Below are positions 1 through 11,320 of a stretch of DNA of 64,000 bases, in pieces (the stretch's first letter is position 1; each line of letters starts with the position of its first letter). Below the pieces are notes generated by a model, which was given only the letters and a program-made list of their open reading frames with translations, ran no database searches and had not been told where the DNA came from. The position numbers were made by a program, and so were the translations under genes. Source of the stretch: Rhizomys pruinosus (taxonomy: Eukaryota; Chordata; Mammalia; Rodentia; Spalacidae); contig VZQC01013302.1 of the NCBI GenBank assembly GCA_009823505.1, positions 5,774,932 to 5,838,931 of the forward strand, given 5' to 3'.

Positions 1-1784
1 ATATATATATATCTCAGAATTATGTCTTCCAGTAATAAACTGTATGTTAATTCCAAAATAAGTTTAGGAATTTGCATTTTTCCATTTAATTTTATATTAC
101 TCTAAAATATGAATACATACCTTCCAGCCATATACAGTAATTACAATGTCTGAAAATAAGTGGTAAGTTACTTCTAGGGCCCATTAAGAGAGTCACATTA
201 TAAAAACACAGTTGCTGTCAGATAGAAAAAAATATAACAATAACCTTGTTCAGCTTGCCTTTCAACTGAGGAAATTGATGCTAGCATCCACAAATGAGAG
301 AAATCCTTCCCTATTCGTTTTTTTTTCCCCTTGGGGGGGTTACTTCGTTAGTATAATGGCTTCAAGTTCCATCCATTTACACAAATTTCATGAGCTCATC
401 TTTCTTTACAACTGCATAGAACTCCAAGGTGTAGAGGTACACATTTTTGTTATCCACTGGTTGGTTGAGGGGCATTTGGTTTGGTTCCAGGTCTTTGGTA
501 TTTTGAAGATATCTCCAATAATCATAGATGTGTATGTGTCTATGTGCTAGGATGTCCTGTGGGTATATATATACCCAGGAGTGGTATGCCTGGGTCAGTG
601 TTTGGACCATTTTGAGACTATTAAGGGTTCTGCACACTGCTTTCCATAGTGGTTGCATGAGTTTACATTTCCACCAGCAGTGGATGAGTGTTCTCCTTTC
701 ACCACAATCTCTCCAGCATTTGGTATCTTTGTTTTCTTGATCTTAGCCAGTCTTATCAGAGTGAGATGATATCTTAGAGTGGTTTTAAATTGCATTTGCT
801 TAATTATTAATGATGTTGATCACTTTTTAAGATGTTTCTCAGCCATCTTTACTTCCGCACTGGTGAAGTCTCTGTTCAGCTCTTTACTCCATCTTTTAAG
901 TGAGTCATTTGTTTTCTTAATTCTTTGATTTTTGAGTAGTTTATATACTCTGGATGTTAATGCTGTGTCAGATTTATCACTGGGGAAGATTTCTTCCCAC
1001 TCTGTGGGTTTTGTACTCACTTCCTTGATTGTTTCTTTCACTGTACAGAAACTTTTGAGTTTGATGCGTTCCCACATGTCAACTGTTGGCATTAATTCCT
1101 GTGCTGCTGCTGTTTGTTTTAGAAAGTCTTTTCCTATGCCTATGACTTGTAGGTTGCTGCTAGTATTTTCTTCTATTACCTTCAGAGATTCAGGTTTCAC
1201 ATTGAGGACTTTGATCCATTTGTAGTTGATTTTTGTGCAGGGTAATAGGTAGGAATTTAATTTTGTACATCTACAAATGGTGATCCAGTTTTATCAGCAC
1301 CATTTGATGAAGAGTTTATCTTTCCTTCAATGAGATTTTTTTGGCTCTTTTATCGAATATGAGGTGGCTGAAATTGTATGAGCTGAACTTTTAATCTTCA
1401 GTTTTGTTTCGTTGGTCAATGGGTCTGTTTTTGTGCCAGTACCAGGCTCTCTTTAGGACTACAGCTCTATAATATAGATTGAAGTCTGGTAACATGATCC
1501 CCCCTGTACTGCATTTTTAGCTCAGGTTTGCTTTAGCTATATGAATTTAAGGATTATTTTTCTGAGTTTGTGAAAAAAAACTCTTGGGGATTTTAATTGG
1601 GATTGCATTGAATCTGCATATTAATTTGGGTAGAATGGACATTTTTACTATATCATCTTCCCAATCCATTAGCATGGGAGGTTTTTTCCATCTTTTGATG
1701 TAATCTTCAATTTCCTTCTTCAGGCGTGTAAAATTTTTGTTGCAGAGATCTTTGGTGTCTTTGGCAAGGTTTGTTCCCAGGTAT

Positions 1785-1789
1785 TTCAT

Positions 1790-1832
<43 letters not shown>

Positions 1833-1836
1833 TTTT
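1785..1836. repeat. (TTTA)n microsatellite
   Basis: About 13 tandem TTTA units inside the decayed ORF2. No SINE body adjoins them, so this is a local expansion rather than a SINE tail. Confidence 0.95.
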
Positions 1837-2896
1837 GAGGCTATTGTGAGTGGGAAGGTCTCCTTATATTCCTTGTCCAGTTGCTTGTTAGTGTAAAGAA
1901 AGACTACTGCTTTTTTTAAGTTAATTTTGTATCCTGCCACTTTACTGAAACTCTTAATATGTTCAAGGAGTTTTCTGGTGGATCTTTTAGCATCCCTCTT
2001 GTAAAATATCATATTATCTGAAAAAAGGGATAATTTGACTTGCTCTTTTCCAGTTAGTAGTCCTTTAATTTCCCTTTCTTGCCTTATTGCCCTAGCAAGT
2101 GTTTCAAGCTCTATATTGAAGAGGAGTGGTGATAGGGAGCAACCCTGCTGCAGTCCCATTAAGGGGAATGCTTCTAATTTTTCTCCCTTAGAATGCTGTT
2201 GGCTGTGGGTTTTTTTGTATATGGCTTTCATTATACTGAGGAATGTTCTGTTCAGTCCAATTACTTCTAGCACTTTAAACATGAAGGAATGCTGGATGTT
2301 GTCAAAGTCTATTTTTTCAACAATTGAGGTAATTGTGTTATTTTTTTCAGTCCATTTATGTGCTTATGATATTTGTTGATTTACTTATGTCGAACCATAC
2401 TGCCTGTCTGGTATGATTCCAACTTGGTCATGATGGATGATCTTTTTGATGTGGGTCTGTATGTGATTTGCAAGATTTTGTTGAGAATTTTTGTAACTAT
2501 TTTCATTAATAAAATGGGTCTATAGTTTTCTTTTTTGGTTATGTCTTTGCCTGGTTTTGGTACTAGTGTCATGCTGGGTTCGTAGAAGGAATTTGGGAGA
2601 TTTCCCTCTGTGTGTCTTTTGAAACATTTTGAGTAATATTGGTTGTAAGAAATATTTAAATGTGTTATTGAATTCTGCAATGAAACCAGCTGTGCATGGG
2701 CTTATTTTAGTTGGGAAGGTTTTTTTTTTTTTTTTTGGTTTTTTTCTGTTTGTTTGTTTTAAATTTCCATATCCTCAAACATTATGTGCCTCTTTAAATT
2801 TGTCATTTTTCTTCTTGGGGTCAAGCATTGTTTTGATTCCTAGGATTTCAGATATCTGTTTCTCCTAGGTTTTCAAAACTTAGTAAAGAGTGGAGG

Positions 2897-3710
2897 CTTT
2901 TTTTTTATTTTCTTACCAAGGAGATGTTGGCCAGGGATCCAAGCCACCACAAATTGGTTAAGGCTCCTTGCCTCCTAACTGGGATATCTGCAGGAAGTGA
3001 GGAGATAAGGCTCTGCTGTTGAAGACCCTGATATAAACATGGGAAAAAAGATGTATGGAGACTGCACTTGGAAGTATACAGATGGCCTCTGGATGCCAGA
3101 GAAGTGTTACCAAAGGACCACTAAACCAATAAACAAAAATATAGGTTCTCCTTGAGTCAAGCAAGACATCTCCATCAGCACCAGCTACACACTTAATCTG
3201 CTGGAAATACTGTGCAGCAGTTGGCAGCCATATGTCTGTATATATTCCCCAAATCTAATTGGCTATTGGCTCTCTCTCCTTGGAGGAATAACCCCACGGC
3301 TTGATGTCACAAGCTTACATCCTCTAAATGGTTAGGAGATGTTATAAACCACAATTGAAGATCCTGCCATTACTTGACAGAGAAACATTAGGATCCATTG
3401 AATACATTACCATCCAAACATCTGTGTCTATACCAAAGTAACCTACCATAACAATTAGTACTGTTTAAATACCCATATATCTAATTGTGTGTGCTTCATT
3501 AGTAGGATTGAAAGGTTATATATTATACTGTTTAAATACCTAAATATCTAATTGCATGTGCTTCATTAGTAGGATCGAAAGCTTAAGCCTGGACAAGCTG
3601 GCAGCCCATGAAAGAAAACAGCCAGAACTGACTAGAGACCAAGACATCAGCTCCAGAGAAAGTAGAGTGTTTTGCTTCTCATCCACCTGTGCCCCTTTTC
3701 TAAGCCTAGG
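2897..3710 (+). mobile_element. Fragment of LINE-like tail repeat 'X', copy 1
   Basis: An 800-bp block inserted in the old L1. The flanking L1 resumes with a short near-repeat (AGGCTTTTTT left, AGGGTTTTTT right), likely a TSD. The body matches three other blocks: 21829-23336 (partly inverted), 53457-54043 (reverse) and 59800-60640. It stops at TTTTCTAAGCCTAGGG, about 400 bp before the poly(A) end seen in other copies. A T-rich run sits at the left edge while the body reads forward. This suggests a rearranged, possibly 5'-inverted insertion that lost its 3' part. It also contains an internal near-duplication of about 70 bp (3460-3530 versus 3525-3585). Confidence 0.6.
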
Positions 3711-4083
3711 GTTTTTTAAGTATTCTTATATGATTGTCTGGATCTTTTCTTTATCTGTTATGATGTTTCCCTTTTCATTGAAAATACTATTAATTTGGAA
3801 TTGCACTTTCTTTCTTTTGGTAACTGGGCTAGAGGTCTTTTCAAAGAACGAGTTTTGGATTCATTTATTTCTTGTATAGTTTTCTTTGTTTCTATTTTAT
3901 TGATTTCTGCTCTCATTTTTGTTATTTCTTCATGTCTCTTTGGGTTAATATCCATTTGTTGTTGTCTCTTAAGTGATTTTAGCTGCAGTGATAGATCATT
4001 TATTTGTTCTCCTTTTTTTTTTAATGTGGGCACTTAGGGCTGTAAATTTCCCTCTTAGGATGGCTTTTAAAATTTCCCACTGG

Positions 4084-4231
4084 GCCGGGCGTGGTGGTGC
4101 ACACCTTTAATCCTAGCACTTGGGAGCCAAAGGCAGGTGGATCTATGTGAGTTCAAGGCCAGCCTGGTCTACAGAGTGAGTTTCAGGACAGCTGGGGCTA
4201 CAGGGAGACCCTGTCTCAAAAAGACCAAAAA

Positions 4232-4267
<36 letters not shown>

Positions 4268-4273
4268 AAAATA
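4084..4273 (+). mobile_element. B1 SINE
   Basis: 7SL-derived B1 starting GCCGGGCGTGGTGG and ending in CCTGTCTCAAAAAGACC, with a long (AAAT)n tail. TSD is approximately AAATTTCCCACTGG at 4070-4083 and 4274-4287, with two mismatches. Inserted in the old L1 ORF2. Confidence 0.95.
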
Positions 4274-4863
4274 AAATATCTCACTGGTGGTATTGTGTTC
4301 TATTGTCTTTTTCCTTTAGTTCCATAAATAATTTTATTTCATTCTTTATTTCTTCCCTGACTAATTCCTTAATCAGGATTATTTTGTTTAGACTCTATGG
4401 GTTCTTGTAGCTAGTCGTGCTTATTCTGGTGTCAATATTGAGCTTCATTGTACTGTGGTCTGGTAGAATGCATGAAATAATATCAATTCTTTTGAATTTG
4501 TTGAGATTTCTTGTTTGTCCAAGTATGTAGTTGATTTTGGAGAATGTTCTGAGGGGTGCTGAGTAGAAAGTATATTCTCTGTTTTTTCAGTGGAATATTA
4601 TGTAGATGTCTGTGAGGACCATTTGTTGTATTGTATGGGTCCCTTACAATGTCTCTCTGTTTATTTTTGTACAGTTGATGTATCCAAGGGGCTCAGTGGG
4701 GTATTGAAGTACCCCACTATTAGTGTGTCTTGAGATCCTACAGAATTCTTCAGTGCACAATAGTTTGGTGCATAAACATTTAGGATTCCTGGTTAATTGC
4801 TCCTTTAACAAGGATGGAATAGCCTTCTTTGTCTCTTCTGATTGGCTTAACACTGAAATCTAT

Positions 4864-5224
4864 TGTATTAGCCACTTTTCTGTTGCTGTGATAAAACCAC
4901 CATGAGCAAGAGAACTTATAAAAGGAAGAGTTTATTTGAGCTTACGATTGACAATTCCAGGGAATCAGATTCCATTGTGGCAGGAAGAATGGTGGCTGGG
5001 GCTGGAGCAGCAAGCCGAGGGTCACATCTTGCAATGAGCACAGGAAGCAGAGAGAGAGCGACTGGAGACCATGAGGCTTGTTAAACTCACTAAGCCTGCC
5101 CCCAATAACGTACTTCCTCCAGCATGGCCACACCTTCTAAGACCTCCAAGAACAGTGCTATCAACTGGAAACGAAATTTCTGAATACTTAAAACCTATGG
5201 GGGACACTCATTCAAACCACCACA
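4864..5224 (-). repeat. MaLR LTR, 3' LTR of the minus-strand element
   Basis: 361 bp, TG...CA ends, about 95% identical by eye to the partner at 6887-7247. Reverse complement carries AATAAA followed by CTCTTCC, the usual MaLR poly(A) context. Confidence 0.88.
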
Positions 5225-6589
5225 TTCCATTTCCTGGCCCCCATAGGCAATATAAAATGCAAAATGCATTTAGTCCAAACTTAAACGTCCTCATAGTCTT
5301 TACCAGTCTCAATTCTATTCAAAAGTCTACAGTCCAAAATCTCTTCTGAGACACAGGCTAATCTCTTAACTATAAGCTCCTGTAAAATCAAAAGGCAAAT
5401 TACGTACTCCCAACATACAGTGGAACTGAATACACATTCCCATTCCAAAAGGGAGGAATAGAGGCATAGTGAGGAAACACTGGACCACAAAAAGACTGAA
5501 AACCAGCAGGGCAAACACCAAGTCCAGTAGCTCCATGTTTGACTTCTGGGACTTGACTTCCAAAGGGCTTAGCTGGCTCAGCTCTTCCAGCTTTTCTTGC
5601 AACATACATCTCTTTCTTAGGCTGGTACCACTCCCTGTATGCAGCTTTCCTTGGCAAATATCTCGCAGCTCTGACATCTCCAATGTCTTCTTAGGGTCTC
5701 CGCTGCCAAACAGACTTCAAATTAACAGCTTCACACAATGGCCTTTCAGGGCTTTCTTTATTCAGGGACGCCCCTACTGCACTCTGCTTGGCCTCTGTGG
5801 CTCTCTGAAACCGTAGAGGATGACCCCTCCACTCTTGCATCCTTCATGCCTCTAAAGCCAGCACCACATGAATGAAATTGTCAAATTTGGCTGCAGGTTC
5901 AGGATGGACTCTCTCCTAATTTAACCACATTTGCAAATTTTCTCTGCCCTGGACTTGTTGGTGTAGAAAACGCTTTCAGTATTTTCCTTTAAAAAATTGG
6001 AGGCTTAGCTGGCTGTGGTCTTGCCCTAAAGGTACTGTTTCTGTTGTTTATTTGTAAATGTCGAGGCCTCTCCTTAATCACTTTAATCTCACTTTTTCCA
6101 TTGTTTACTTGTAAATAGCTAGGCCTCTCCTTAATCACTTTAGTCTCCTTATCAAAAGGAACCTCTCCTTCACATGCCTTGGCCCACCTTTAATCTTCCT
6201 AGTGCATTTTTCAGATCCAAACTGTACATTCTTTATTTCTTTCTCCCCCATCTGCTCTTCTTCACTGTAGATCTGTACAATATTCACCATTAAAAGCCAT
6301 GCCACCATTTCTACATTAGGCTGTATTGAAATATCCTCCACCAAAGACATTAGTCCATTGCTTTTCAACTTAGCATCAGGCAAGCATTTGGGCGGTGGGA
6401 AAACTGCTGCCAGACTCTTTGCCAAAATATCCCAGTTGCTGCCCAAGTCTTTATTTTCCTCTGGAACTACATTTTTTGCATCAATGCTTTCTTCCAGGCT
6501 TCTACTAGAATGGCCCCTTAAGCTCTGCTTACAGTAGTCAACAGCTTTTCTAGCCTGTTGTGTACCATATAAGAAGGTGGCTGGGCATG

Positions 6590-6795
6590 AGCCAGGAGAG
6601 CAAGCCAGTGAACAGCATTCCTCCATGGCTTTTGCTTCAGCTCCTGACTTCAGGTCCCTACCCTGAGTTCCTGCCTTGGGCTCCCTGAGTGATGAACTCT
6701 GACCCAGGAGATGTAAGCAGAATAAACCCTTTCCTCCCCAAGTTGGTGTCTGTCAGAGTGTTTTGTCACAGCAATGGAAGACAGACTAGAATATA
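6590..6795 (+). repeat. Plus-strand LTR-like 3' end within the MaLR interior
   Basis: The interior holds sequence reading forward with an AATAAACCC poly(A) signal context (near 6720) and a TGTCACAGCAATGGAAGACA-like end. This resembles the 3' end of another rodent MaLR/MT-type LTR. It may be a nested fragment or part of the interior; boundaries are uncertain. Confidence 0.4.
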
Positions 6796-6886
6796 GCCCA
6801 AAGTTCCAAAGTCTTCCACATGTCTCCAAACATCCACATGGTCAGCTTCTTCACAGCCAACAGCCCACTCTCTGGTACCAAATAAC

Positions 6887-7247
6887 TGCATTAGTCACTT
6901 TTCTGTTGCTGTAATAAAACCACCATGAGCAAGGGAACTTATAAAAGGAAGAGTTTATTTGAGCTTATGATTGACAATTCCAGGGAATCAGAGTCCATTG
7001 TGGCAGGAAGCATCATGGCCATGGCTGGAGCAGCAAGGCGAGGGTCACATCTTCCAATGAGCACAGGAAGCAGAGAGAGAGTGACTGGAGACCGCAAGGC
7101 TTGTTAAACTCACTAAGCCTGCCCCCAATAACGTACTTCCTACAGCATGGCCACACCTTGTAAGACCTCCAAGAACAGTGCCACCAACTGGAAACAAAAT
7201 GTCTGAATACTTAAAGCCTGTGGGGGACACTCGTTCAAACCACCACA
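6887..7247 (-). repeat. MaLR LTR, 5' LTR of the minus-strand element
   Basis: Partner LTR of 4864-5224, same length, TG...CA ends, followed directly by the TCTAT TSD and then by L1 sequence in register. Confidence 0.88.
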
Positions 7248-7335
7248 TCTATTTTGTCTGATATTAGAATAGCAACTCCTGCTTGCTTTTTGCTACCATT
7301 TGCTTTGGCCATTATTTTTCCCTCCTTCCACTTTT

Positions 7336-7454
7336 TTTTTTTTTTGGTCTTTTCGAGACAGGGTCTCCCTGTAGCCCCAGCTGTCCTGGAACTCGCTCTG
7401 TAGACCAGGCTGGCCTTGAACTCACAAAGATCCACCTGCCTCTGCCTCCCAAGT
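7336..7454 (-). mobile_element. 5'-truncated B1 SINE
   Basis: Minus-strand B1 (poly-T, then GGTCTTTTCGAGACAGGG). The 5' part of B1 is missing. Perfect 16-bp TSD CCCTCCTTCCACTTTT at 7320-7335 and 7455-7470. Confidence 0.93.
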
Positions 7455-7603
7455 CCCTCCTTCCACTTTTAAGTTGCTGTCTGTACTTGAGTGTGAGATG
7501 GGTTTCTTGTAGACAGCATATAGATGGATTCAGTTTCCTAATCCATTCTCCCACTCTATGTCTTTTGATTGGGGAATTTAGAACATTAATAGTTAAGGTT
7601 ATT

Positions 7604-7696
7604 TTTTTTTTCTAATTAAATTAGTTTTTATTGATGCTTTGTGCATTTCATACATTTTTTCCAATTCAGTTCAGGCTTATTTCCCTTTCCCTCCCC
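7604..7696 (-). mobile_element. 93-bp 3' tail of LINE-like repeat 'X'
   Basis: Poly-T followed by the reverse complement of the X 3' terminus (TTGATGCTTTGTGCATTTCA...), as at 53470 and, forward, 23310. TSD AGTTAAGGTTATT at 7591-7603 and 7697-7709 is perfect. It shows that the X tail by itself marks the poly(A) end of a retrotransposed RNA. Confidence 0.85.
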
Positions 7697-8794
7697 AGTT
7701 AAGGTTATTATTAAATGATGTGTGTTGATTCCTTTCAACTTGTTTGTTGTTTCCATTCTTGGTCTCAGTTTTATTTATGCTGTTATGCTTTTATTAGTTT
7801 CTCTCTTTAGTTGCTTGGGGATAATTGCTCATTTCCTCTGTTGTTTGCATTGCTTCAAGTATTTTCTGAAGTGTCGGTTTTTTTGAAATGTATTCTTTCA
7901 TTTTGCTTATGTCATGAAATATATTTCTTTACCCTTCAACTATAATTGGAATTTTTGCTAGGTGTAGTAATCTGACTTGGCATCTAAAGTCGTTTAGCAC
8001 TGGAATTTCTTTGGTTCACATTTTTCTGGCTTTCATAGTTTGCACTGAGAAGTCAGCTATAATTCTGAGGGTTTTTTTTGTTATAAGTAATATGTTTTTT
8101 TCTCTTGTGGTTTTCAGTATTTTGTCTTTGTTTTGAGCATCTAATGTTTTAACAATTATATAGCTTGGGGAATTTCTTTTCTGGTCTTGTCTATTTGTTG
8201 TTCTATGTGCTTCTTGTATTTGTATGGGTTTGTCTGTTTTTTCAGTTTGGGGAAATTTTCTTCTATTATCCTGTTGAAGACCTGATAAATACCATTGTCT
8301 TGGAATTCTTTTCCTTCTTCTATCCCTATGATACGGAGGTTTGGTGTTTTCATAGTGTCCCACATTTCCTGGTTGTTCCACTCTTGTGGTTTTTTTTGTT
8401 TTTGTTTTTTTAATATAATCTTTAATTGAACATTTCAGTTGCTCCTTGTCATCCTGCTAGTCTGATATTCTTTTGTCTGCTTCATTCATTCTGCTTCTGA
8501 GGCTTTCACCCATCCTTTCCTATTGATTTGATGTTCAATTTCTTTTTTCATTCCTTCCTATGATTTCTTTAGTATTGCCACTTCCTTTTGTAGTTTCATT
8601 ATCTTCTTGTAGCTCCTTGCTTAACTTGTCAGTTTTTTTTTTTTTCATTTCATCCTGGCATCATTTCAGTGTTTCCACTTCTTTCCAGAGTTTGTCATTC
8701 TCACTCTCTATTTCTTTTTGGAGTTTATCATTGTTTTCTTCTAAATACTTCATGATTTTTCATTCTTTCCCATTAGTTCTCTGATTTGTTCTTT

Positions 8795-9028
8795 TTTTAA
8801 CAATTTTTTTTCATTTTATTTATTTTTGTATGTGTATGAATATACTGTCTACATGCAGGTTTGTGCACCCGTGTCATGCAATGCCATGGAGGTCAGAAGA
8901 GGGTCTCGGATTCCCCTGGAACTGGAGTTAAGAAGGTTCTCTGCCACCATGTGGGTGCTGGGGATTGAACCTGGGTCCTCTGTAAAAGTGGTCGGCCCTC
9001 TTAACCTCTAGGCCATCTCTCCAGGCCC
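8795..9028 (-). mobile_element. B2 SINE
   Basis: Minus-strand tRNA-derived B2 (ends CCATCTCTCCAGGCCC on the plus strand). TSD TGATTTGTTCTTT at 8782-8794 and 9029-9041. Inserted in the old L1 ORF1. Confidence 0.93.
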
Positions 9029-9164
9029 TGATTTGTTCTTTATATTCTTTGATTTCTTTGAATATGTCTATGACTGTTCTTCTAAGGTTCATATCTTTAT
9101 TTCCTTCCAAGGAGATCTCATTGTAGGGATCTTCTAAAGGACTGGTAGAGTTCAGTATGGCTTT

Positions 9165-9521
9165 TGTATTAGTCATTATTCTGTTGCTGTGATAAAACCA
9201 CGATGACCAAGGGAAATTATAAAAAATGTGTTTATTTGAGCTTACAATTGACAATTCCAGGGAATTAGAGTCCAATGTGGTGGGGAGTCATGGTAGCTGG
9301 GGCTGGAGCAGAAAGCTGAAGTTCACATCTCACAATGAGCAAAGGAAGTCGAGAGACTGGATACTGCAAGGCTTATTGAACTCACTAAGCCTGCCCCCAA
9401 TTACTTACTTCCTCCAGCATGGCCACACCCTCTAAGACCTCCCAGAACAGAGCCACCAAATGAGGACAAAGTGTCTGAATACTTAAATCCTATGGGGGAT
9501 ACTCTCAATCAAACCACCACA
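9165..9521 (-). mobile_element. Solo MaLR LTR
   Basis: A 357-bp LTR of the same family as 4864-5224, TG...CA ends, perfect 5-bp TSD GCTTT at 9160-9164 and 9522-9526. No internal sequence remains, so it arose by LTR-LTR recombination. It splits the old L1 ORF1. Confidence 0.92.
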
Positions 9522-9991
9522 GCTTTATTATGAGCTTTTCCCATGTCGTTATTTTTTCATTGTGATTTTGCATGTGGGTTTTTTGTTTGTTTGTTTCTTT
9601 GAATTCTGTAGCTAATCTGAAATGTTAATATGGAGGATTGGTTTTGGTCACTAACTGTGCTTCCTGCTGGTCAAATCCTCTACATTGCCTGTGCAACCTA
9701 GAATCACTAAAACTGTGCCCACTGGATTGTATGCTGCACAACTCCACCAGCTTACTGGATCATGTGCAACACAACTCTGGCAGGGGGGGGTGGTTGTGCT
9801 CCCTTAATCCTATACCAGGCCCCTTAGCATGGTTGGGTGACTCTACCCAAGCCGATCATGTGGGAGAAGGGTCTGGTGTCCCCCCTGGTCCCTGAGGCCC
9901 AGGCCTCTGGTGCTTGCACTGGCTGGCTCCCCATGGTGTTGTGGACCACCTGAGTCCCTGCCAGTCTCCTGGGCATATCTAGAATTTCTTC

Positions 9992-10146
9992 ATTATTTTT
10001 GGTCTTTTTGAGACAGGGTCTCCCTGTAGCCCCAGCTAGCCTGGAACTCACTCTGTACTGTAGACCAGGCTGGCCTTGAACTCACAGAGATCCACCTGCC
10101 TCTGCCTCCCGAGTGCTAGGATTAAAAGTGTGAGCTACCACACCCT
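9992..10146 (-). mobile_element. B1 SINE
   Basis: Minus-strand B1 with perfect 14-bp TSD TCTAGAATTTCTTC at 9978-9991 and 10147-10160. Inserted at the 5' edge of the old L1. Confidence 0.94.
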
Positions 10147-10202
10147 TCTAGAATTTCTTCTTTTTAATAAAATGAATTTTATTCTTTTATTGTTAATTGC
10201 AC

Positions 10203-10610
10203 TGTGGGCAAATTGAAGCTATATGTGTCTGCCACTATTAGCCTAATTGCTCACTTGTATGTTCCTTTCTGCCCCTGCCCCACCGAGGAGAACAACTTGT
10301 GATGTATGGTGTCTGTGATTAGCCACTGGGAAGTGATGTCACTTTGCTTATATAGGTAAATTGTTGCATACAATAAACAGATTCTTTTTCTCAGCTTCCT
10401 GTGCTCATTGGAAGATGTGAACCTTGGCTTTCTGCTCCAGCTCTTGCCACCATGCCTCCCACCACAATGGACTCTAATTTCCTTGAACTGTCAACTGTAA
10501 ACACATATAAACTCTTCCTTTTTAAGTTAAAAAAATAAATAAGGAAACAGATTCTTCATGATTTATACTATCTGATTTTATCCCTGGTCCCTTAATTAGT
10601 GAGAGTTTCT
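10203..10610 (+). repeat. Probable ERVK-like LTR, interrupted
   Basis: AT-rich stretch beginning near TGTGGGCAAATTG with a TATA-like element (TTATATAGG, near 10350) and AATAAA (10372-10377), upstream of gag-like sequence. It is interrupted by a retroposed fragment (10387-10544). A TGGC-initial stretch near 10617 could be a decayed primer-binding site but is too degenerate to assign. Limits are approximate. Confidence 0.45.
10387..10544 (+). mobile_element. Retroposed, polyadenylated MaLR LTR fragment
   Basis: The block matches the reverse complement of the MaLR LTR at 4864-5224, from the GCTTCCTGTGCTCATTG region to about 20 nt past AATAAA, where it runs into an A-rich tail. It is bounded by a perfect 12-bp TSD AAACAGATTCTT (10375-10386, 10545-10556). 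A poly(A) tail plus long TSD is the mark of L1-machinery retroposition, not of integrase. Confidence 0.75.
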
Positions 10611-11081
10611 TTTGCTGGCATAATTGGGGGTCTGTCAAGCCTACAATTGGATTCTCAGCTAGCTGATCTGCTTGAGGAGTGATCAATTCCTGGCTGGGTA
10701 TTAAGCCTTGAGGCCAACATCCTCACAGCTTGTGTTGGGGCTAAATAGTAGCAGCCTTGATGAATAAGCAATTATTACTGAGTTGTGAGCTTGCATTGAG
10801 TCTGTCTTAAGTTCTAACAATGAAAGAAAATCTTTAGACTAGCAAGTGATAAAATGTACCTTCAGGCTTGTATGGCTTTTACAAATACAGCTTTTCTTGT
10901 AGGAATGATGGTCCTGATTCCTGATCTTGAACAGGAAAATTAAGCTATATTATGATTGAACTCCATACTGAGATGAGGTCTGGGGAAAGAATGAGTTGTA
11001 TGTCAACAGAGTTCCAAGCCTTGAAAGAATAAGATATTTCTGGTCTTTCTGCAATTTATCTGTTAAAGATTACATGTAACC

Positions 11082-11233
11082 AGCCTAGCGTGGTGGTGCA
11101 TGCCTTTAATCCCAGCACTTCGGAGGCAGAGGCAGGGCAGATCTTTGTGAGTTCAATGCCAGCTTGGTCTACAGAGCGAGTTCCAGGACAGCTGGGTCTA
11201 CAGGGAGACCCTGTCTCGAAAGACCAAAAAAAA
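11082..11233 (+). mobile_element. B1 SINE
   Basis: Plus-strand B1 (TAGCGTGGTGGTGCATGCC to CTGTCTCGAAAGACC, A-tail). TSD ATTACATGTAACC / ATTATATGTAACC at 11069-11081 and 11234-11246, one mismatch. Confidence 0.93.
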
Positions 11234-11284
11234 ATTATATGTAACCTTCATCTCCCGAATAAAGCCATTCTTTTTAACTTTTAA

Positions 11285-11285
<1 letters not shown>

Positions 11286-11317
<32 letters not shown>
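11286..11317 (+). repeat. Poly(A) run
   Basis: About 32 A residues after TTTTAAC, between the B1 and gag-like sequence. It may mark the 3' end of an unrecognised retroposed piece. Confidence 0.7.

Positions 11318-11319
<2 letters not shown>

Positions 11320-11320
<1 letters not shown>

Larger units (their letters stand above)
4864..7247 (-). mobile_element. Complete MaLR-type (ERVL-MaLR) element with two LTRs
   Basis: Two 361-bp LTRs in direct orientation (4864-5224 and 6887-7247) flank about 1.66 kb of internal sequence. Each LTR begins TG and ends CA as read on the plus strand. A perfect 5-bp TSD, TCTAT, lies at 4859-4863 and 7248-7252, as expected for class III/MaLR integration. The element reads on the minus strand because the poly(A) signal, reverse complement of TTTATT, lies in the LTR. 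The internal region has one 163-codon minus ORF (6135-6626) with no retroviral domain I recognise, consistent with the non-coding interior typical of MaLRs. Inserted into the old L1 and therefore younger than it. Confidence 0.9.
281..7760 (-). pseudogene. L1 ORF2 (endonuclease/reverse transcriptase) pseudogene
   Basis: Minus-strand remnant of the L1 ORF2 polyprotein. The stop equivalent to that of the intact copy at 18808 lies at 281-283. Readable pieces include the C-terminal domain (820-1200), the thumb (1547-1789), the RT palm (1830-2282, where the FADDM motif reads FSDNM) and the fingers (2381-2680). The endonuclease N-terminus is near 7560-7740. The frame is broken repeatedly and split by insertions at 2897, 4084, 4864, 7336 and 7604. 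Loss of the first catalytic Asp in the RT motif and the many stops mean no function. Confidence 0.85.
7800..9570 (-). pseudogene. L1 ORF1 (RNA-binding chaperone) pseudogene
   Basis: Minus-strand ORF1 remnant. The RRM-type core is recognisable at 8156-8365 (WDTMK...LRIIGIEEG...FNRIIEENFPKLKK), followed toward the C-terminus by the NSPxyIIVK-like and ITADFS motifs (8016-8180). The coiled-coil portion lies at about 8480-9160. The N-terminus continues beyond the LTR inserted at 9165-9521 and matches the ORF1 start at 27492. It is interrupted by a B2 and a solo LTR and carries frameshifts. Confidence 0.8.
1..9977 (-). mobile_element. Old near-full-length LINE-1, minus strand, broken up by nested insertions
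   Basis: Read on the minus strand this is one L1: 5'UTR (about 9571-9977), ORF1 remnant (about 7800-9570), ORF2 remnant (281-7760), then 3'UTR down to position 1 or beyond. The 3'UTR at 1-280 matches, in reverse, the L1 3'UTR at 36490-36730, so the window opens inside the element. L1 segments resume exactly across each insertion: 1-2896, 3711-4083, 4274-4863, 7253-7335, 7455-7603, 7697-8794, 9029-9164 and 9522-9977. The insertions are an L1-tail fragment, B1s, a B2, a MaLR provirus, a solo LTR and a short LINE tail. Many stops and frameshifts make it inactive. Family identity is firm; the subfamily is not assigned. Confidence 0.9.

Noticed and set aside
6135..6626. 163-codon minus ORF in the MaLR interior as a possible gene
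   Set aside because: Lies wholly between MaLR LTRs, whose interiors are normally non-coding; no retroviral or host motif seen.
9638..10051. Overlapping 75-85 codon ORFs
   Set aside because: They fall in the L1 5'UTR and the adjacent B1; shadows of repeat sequence.
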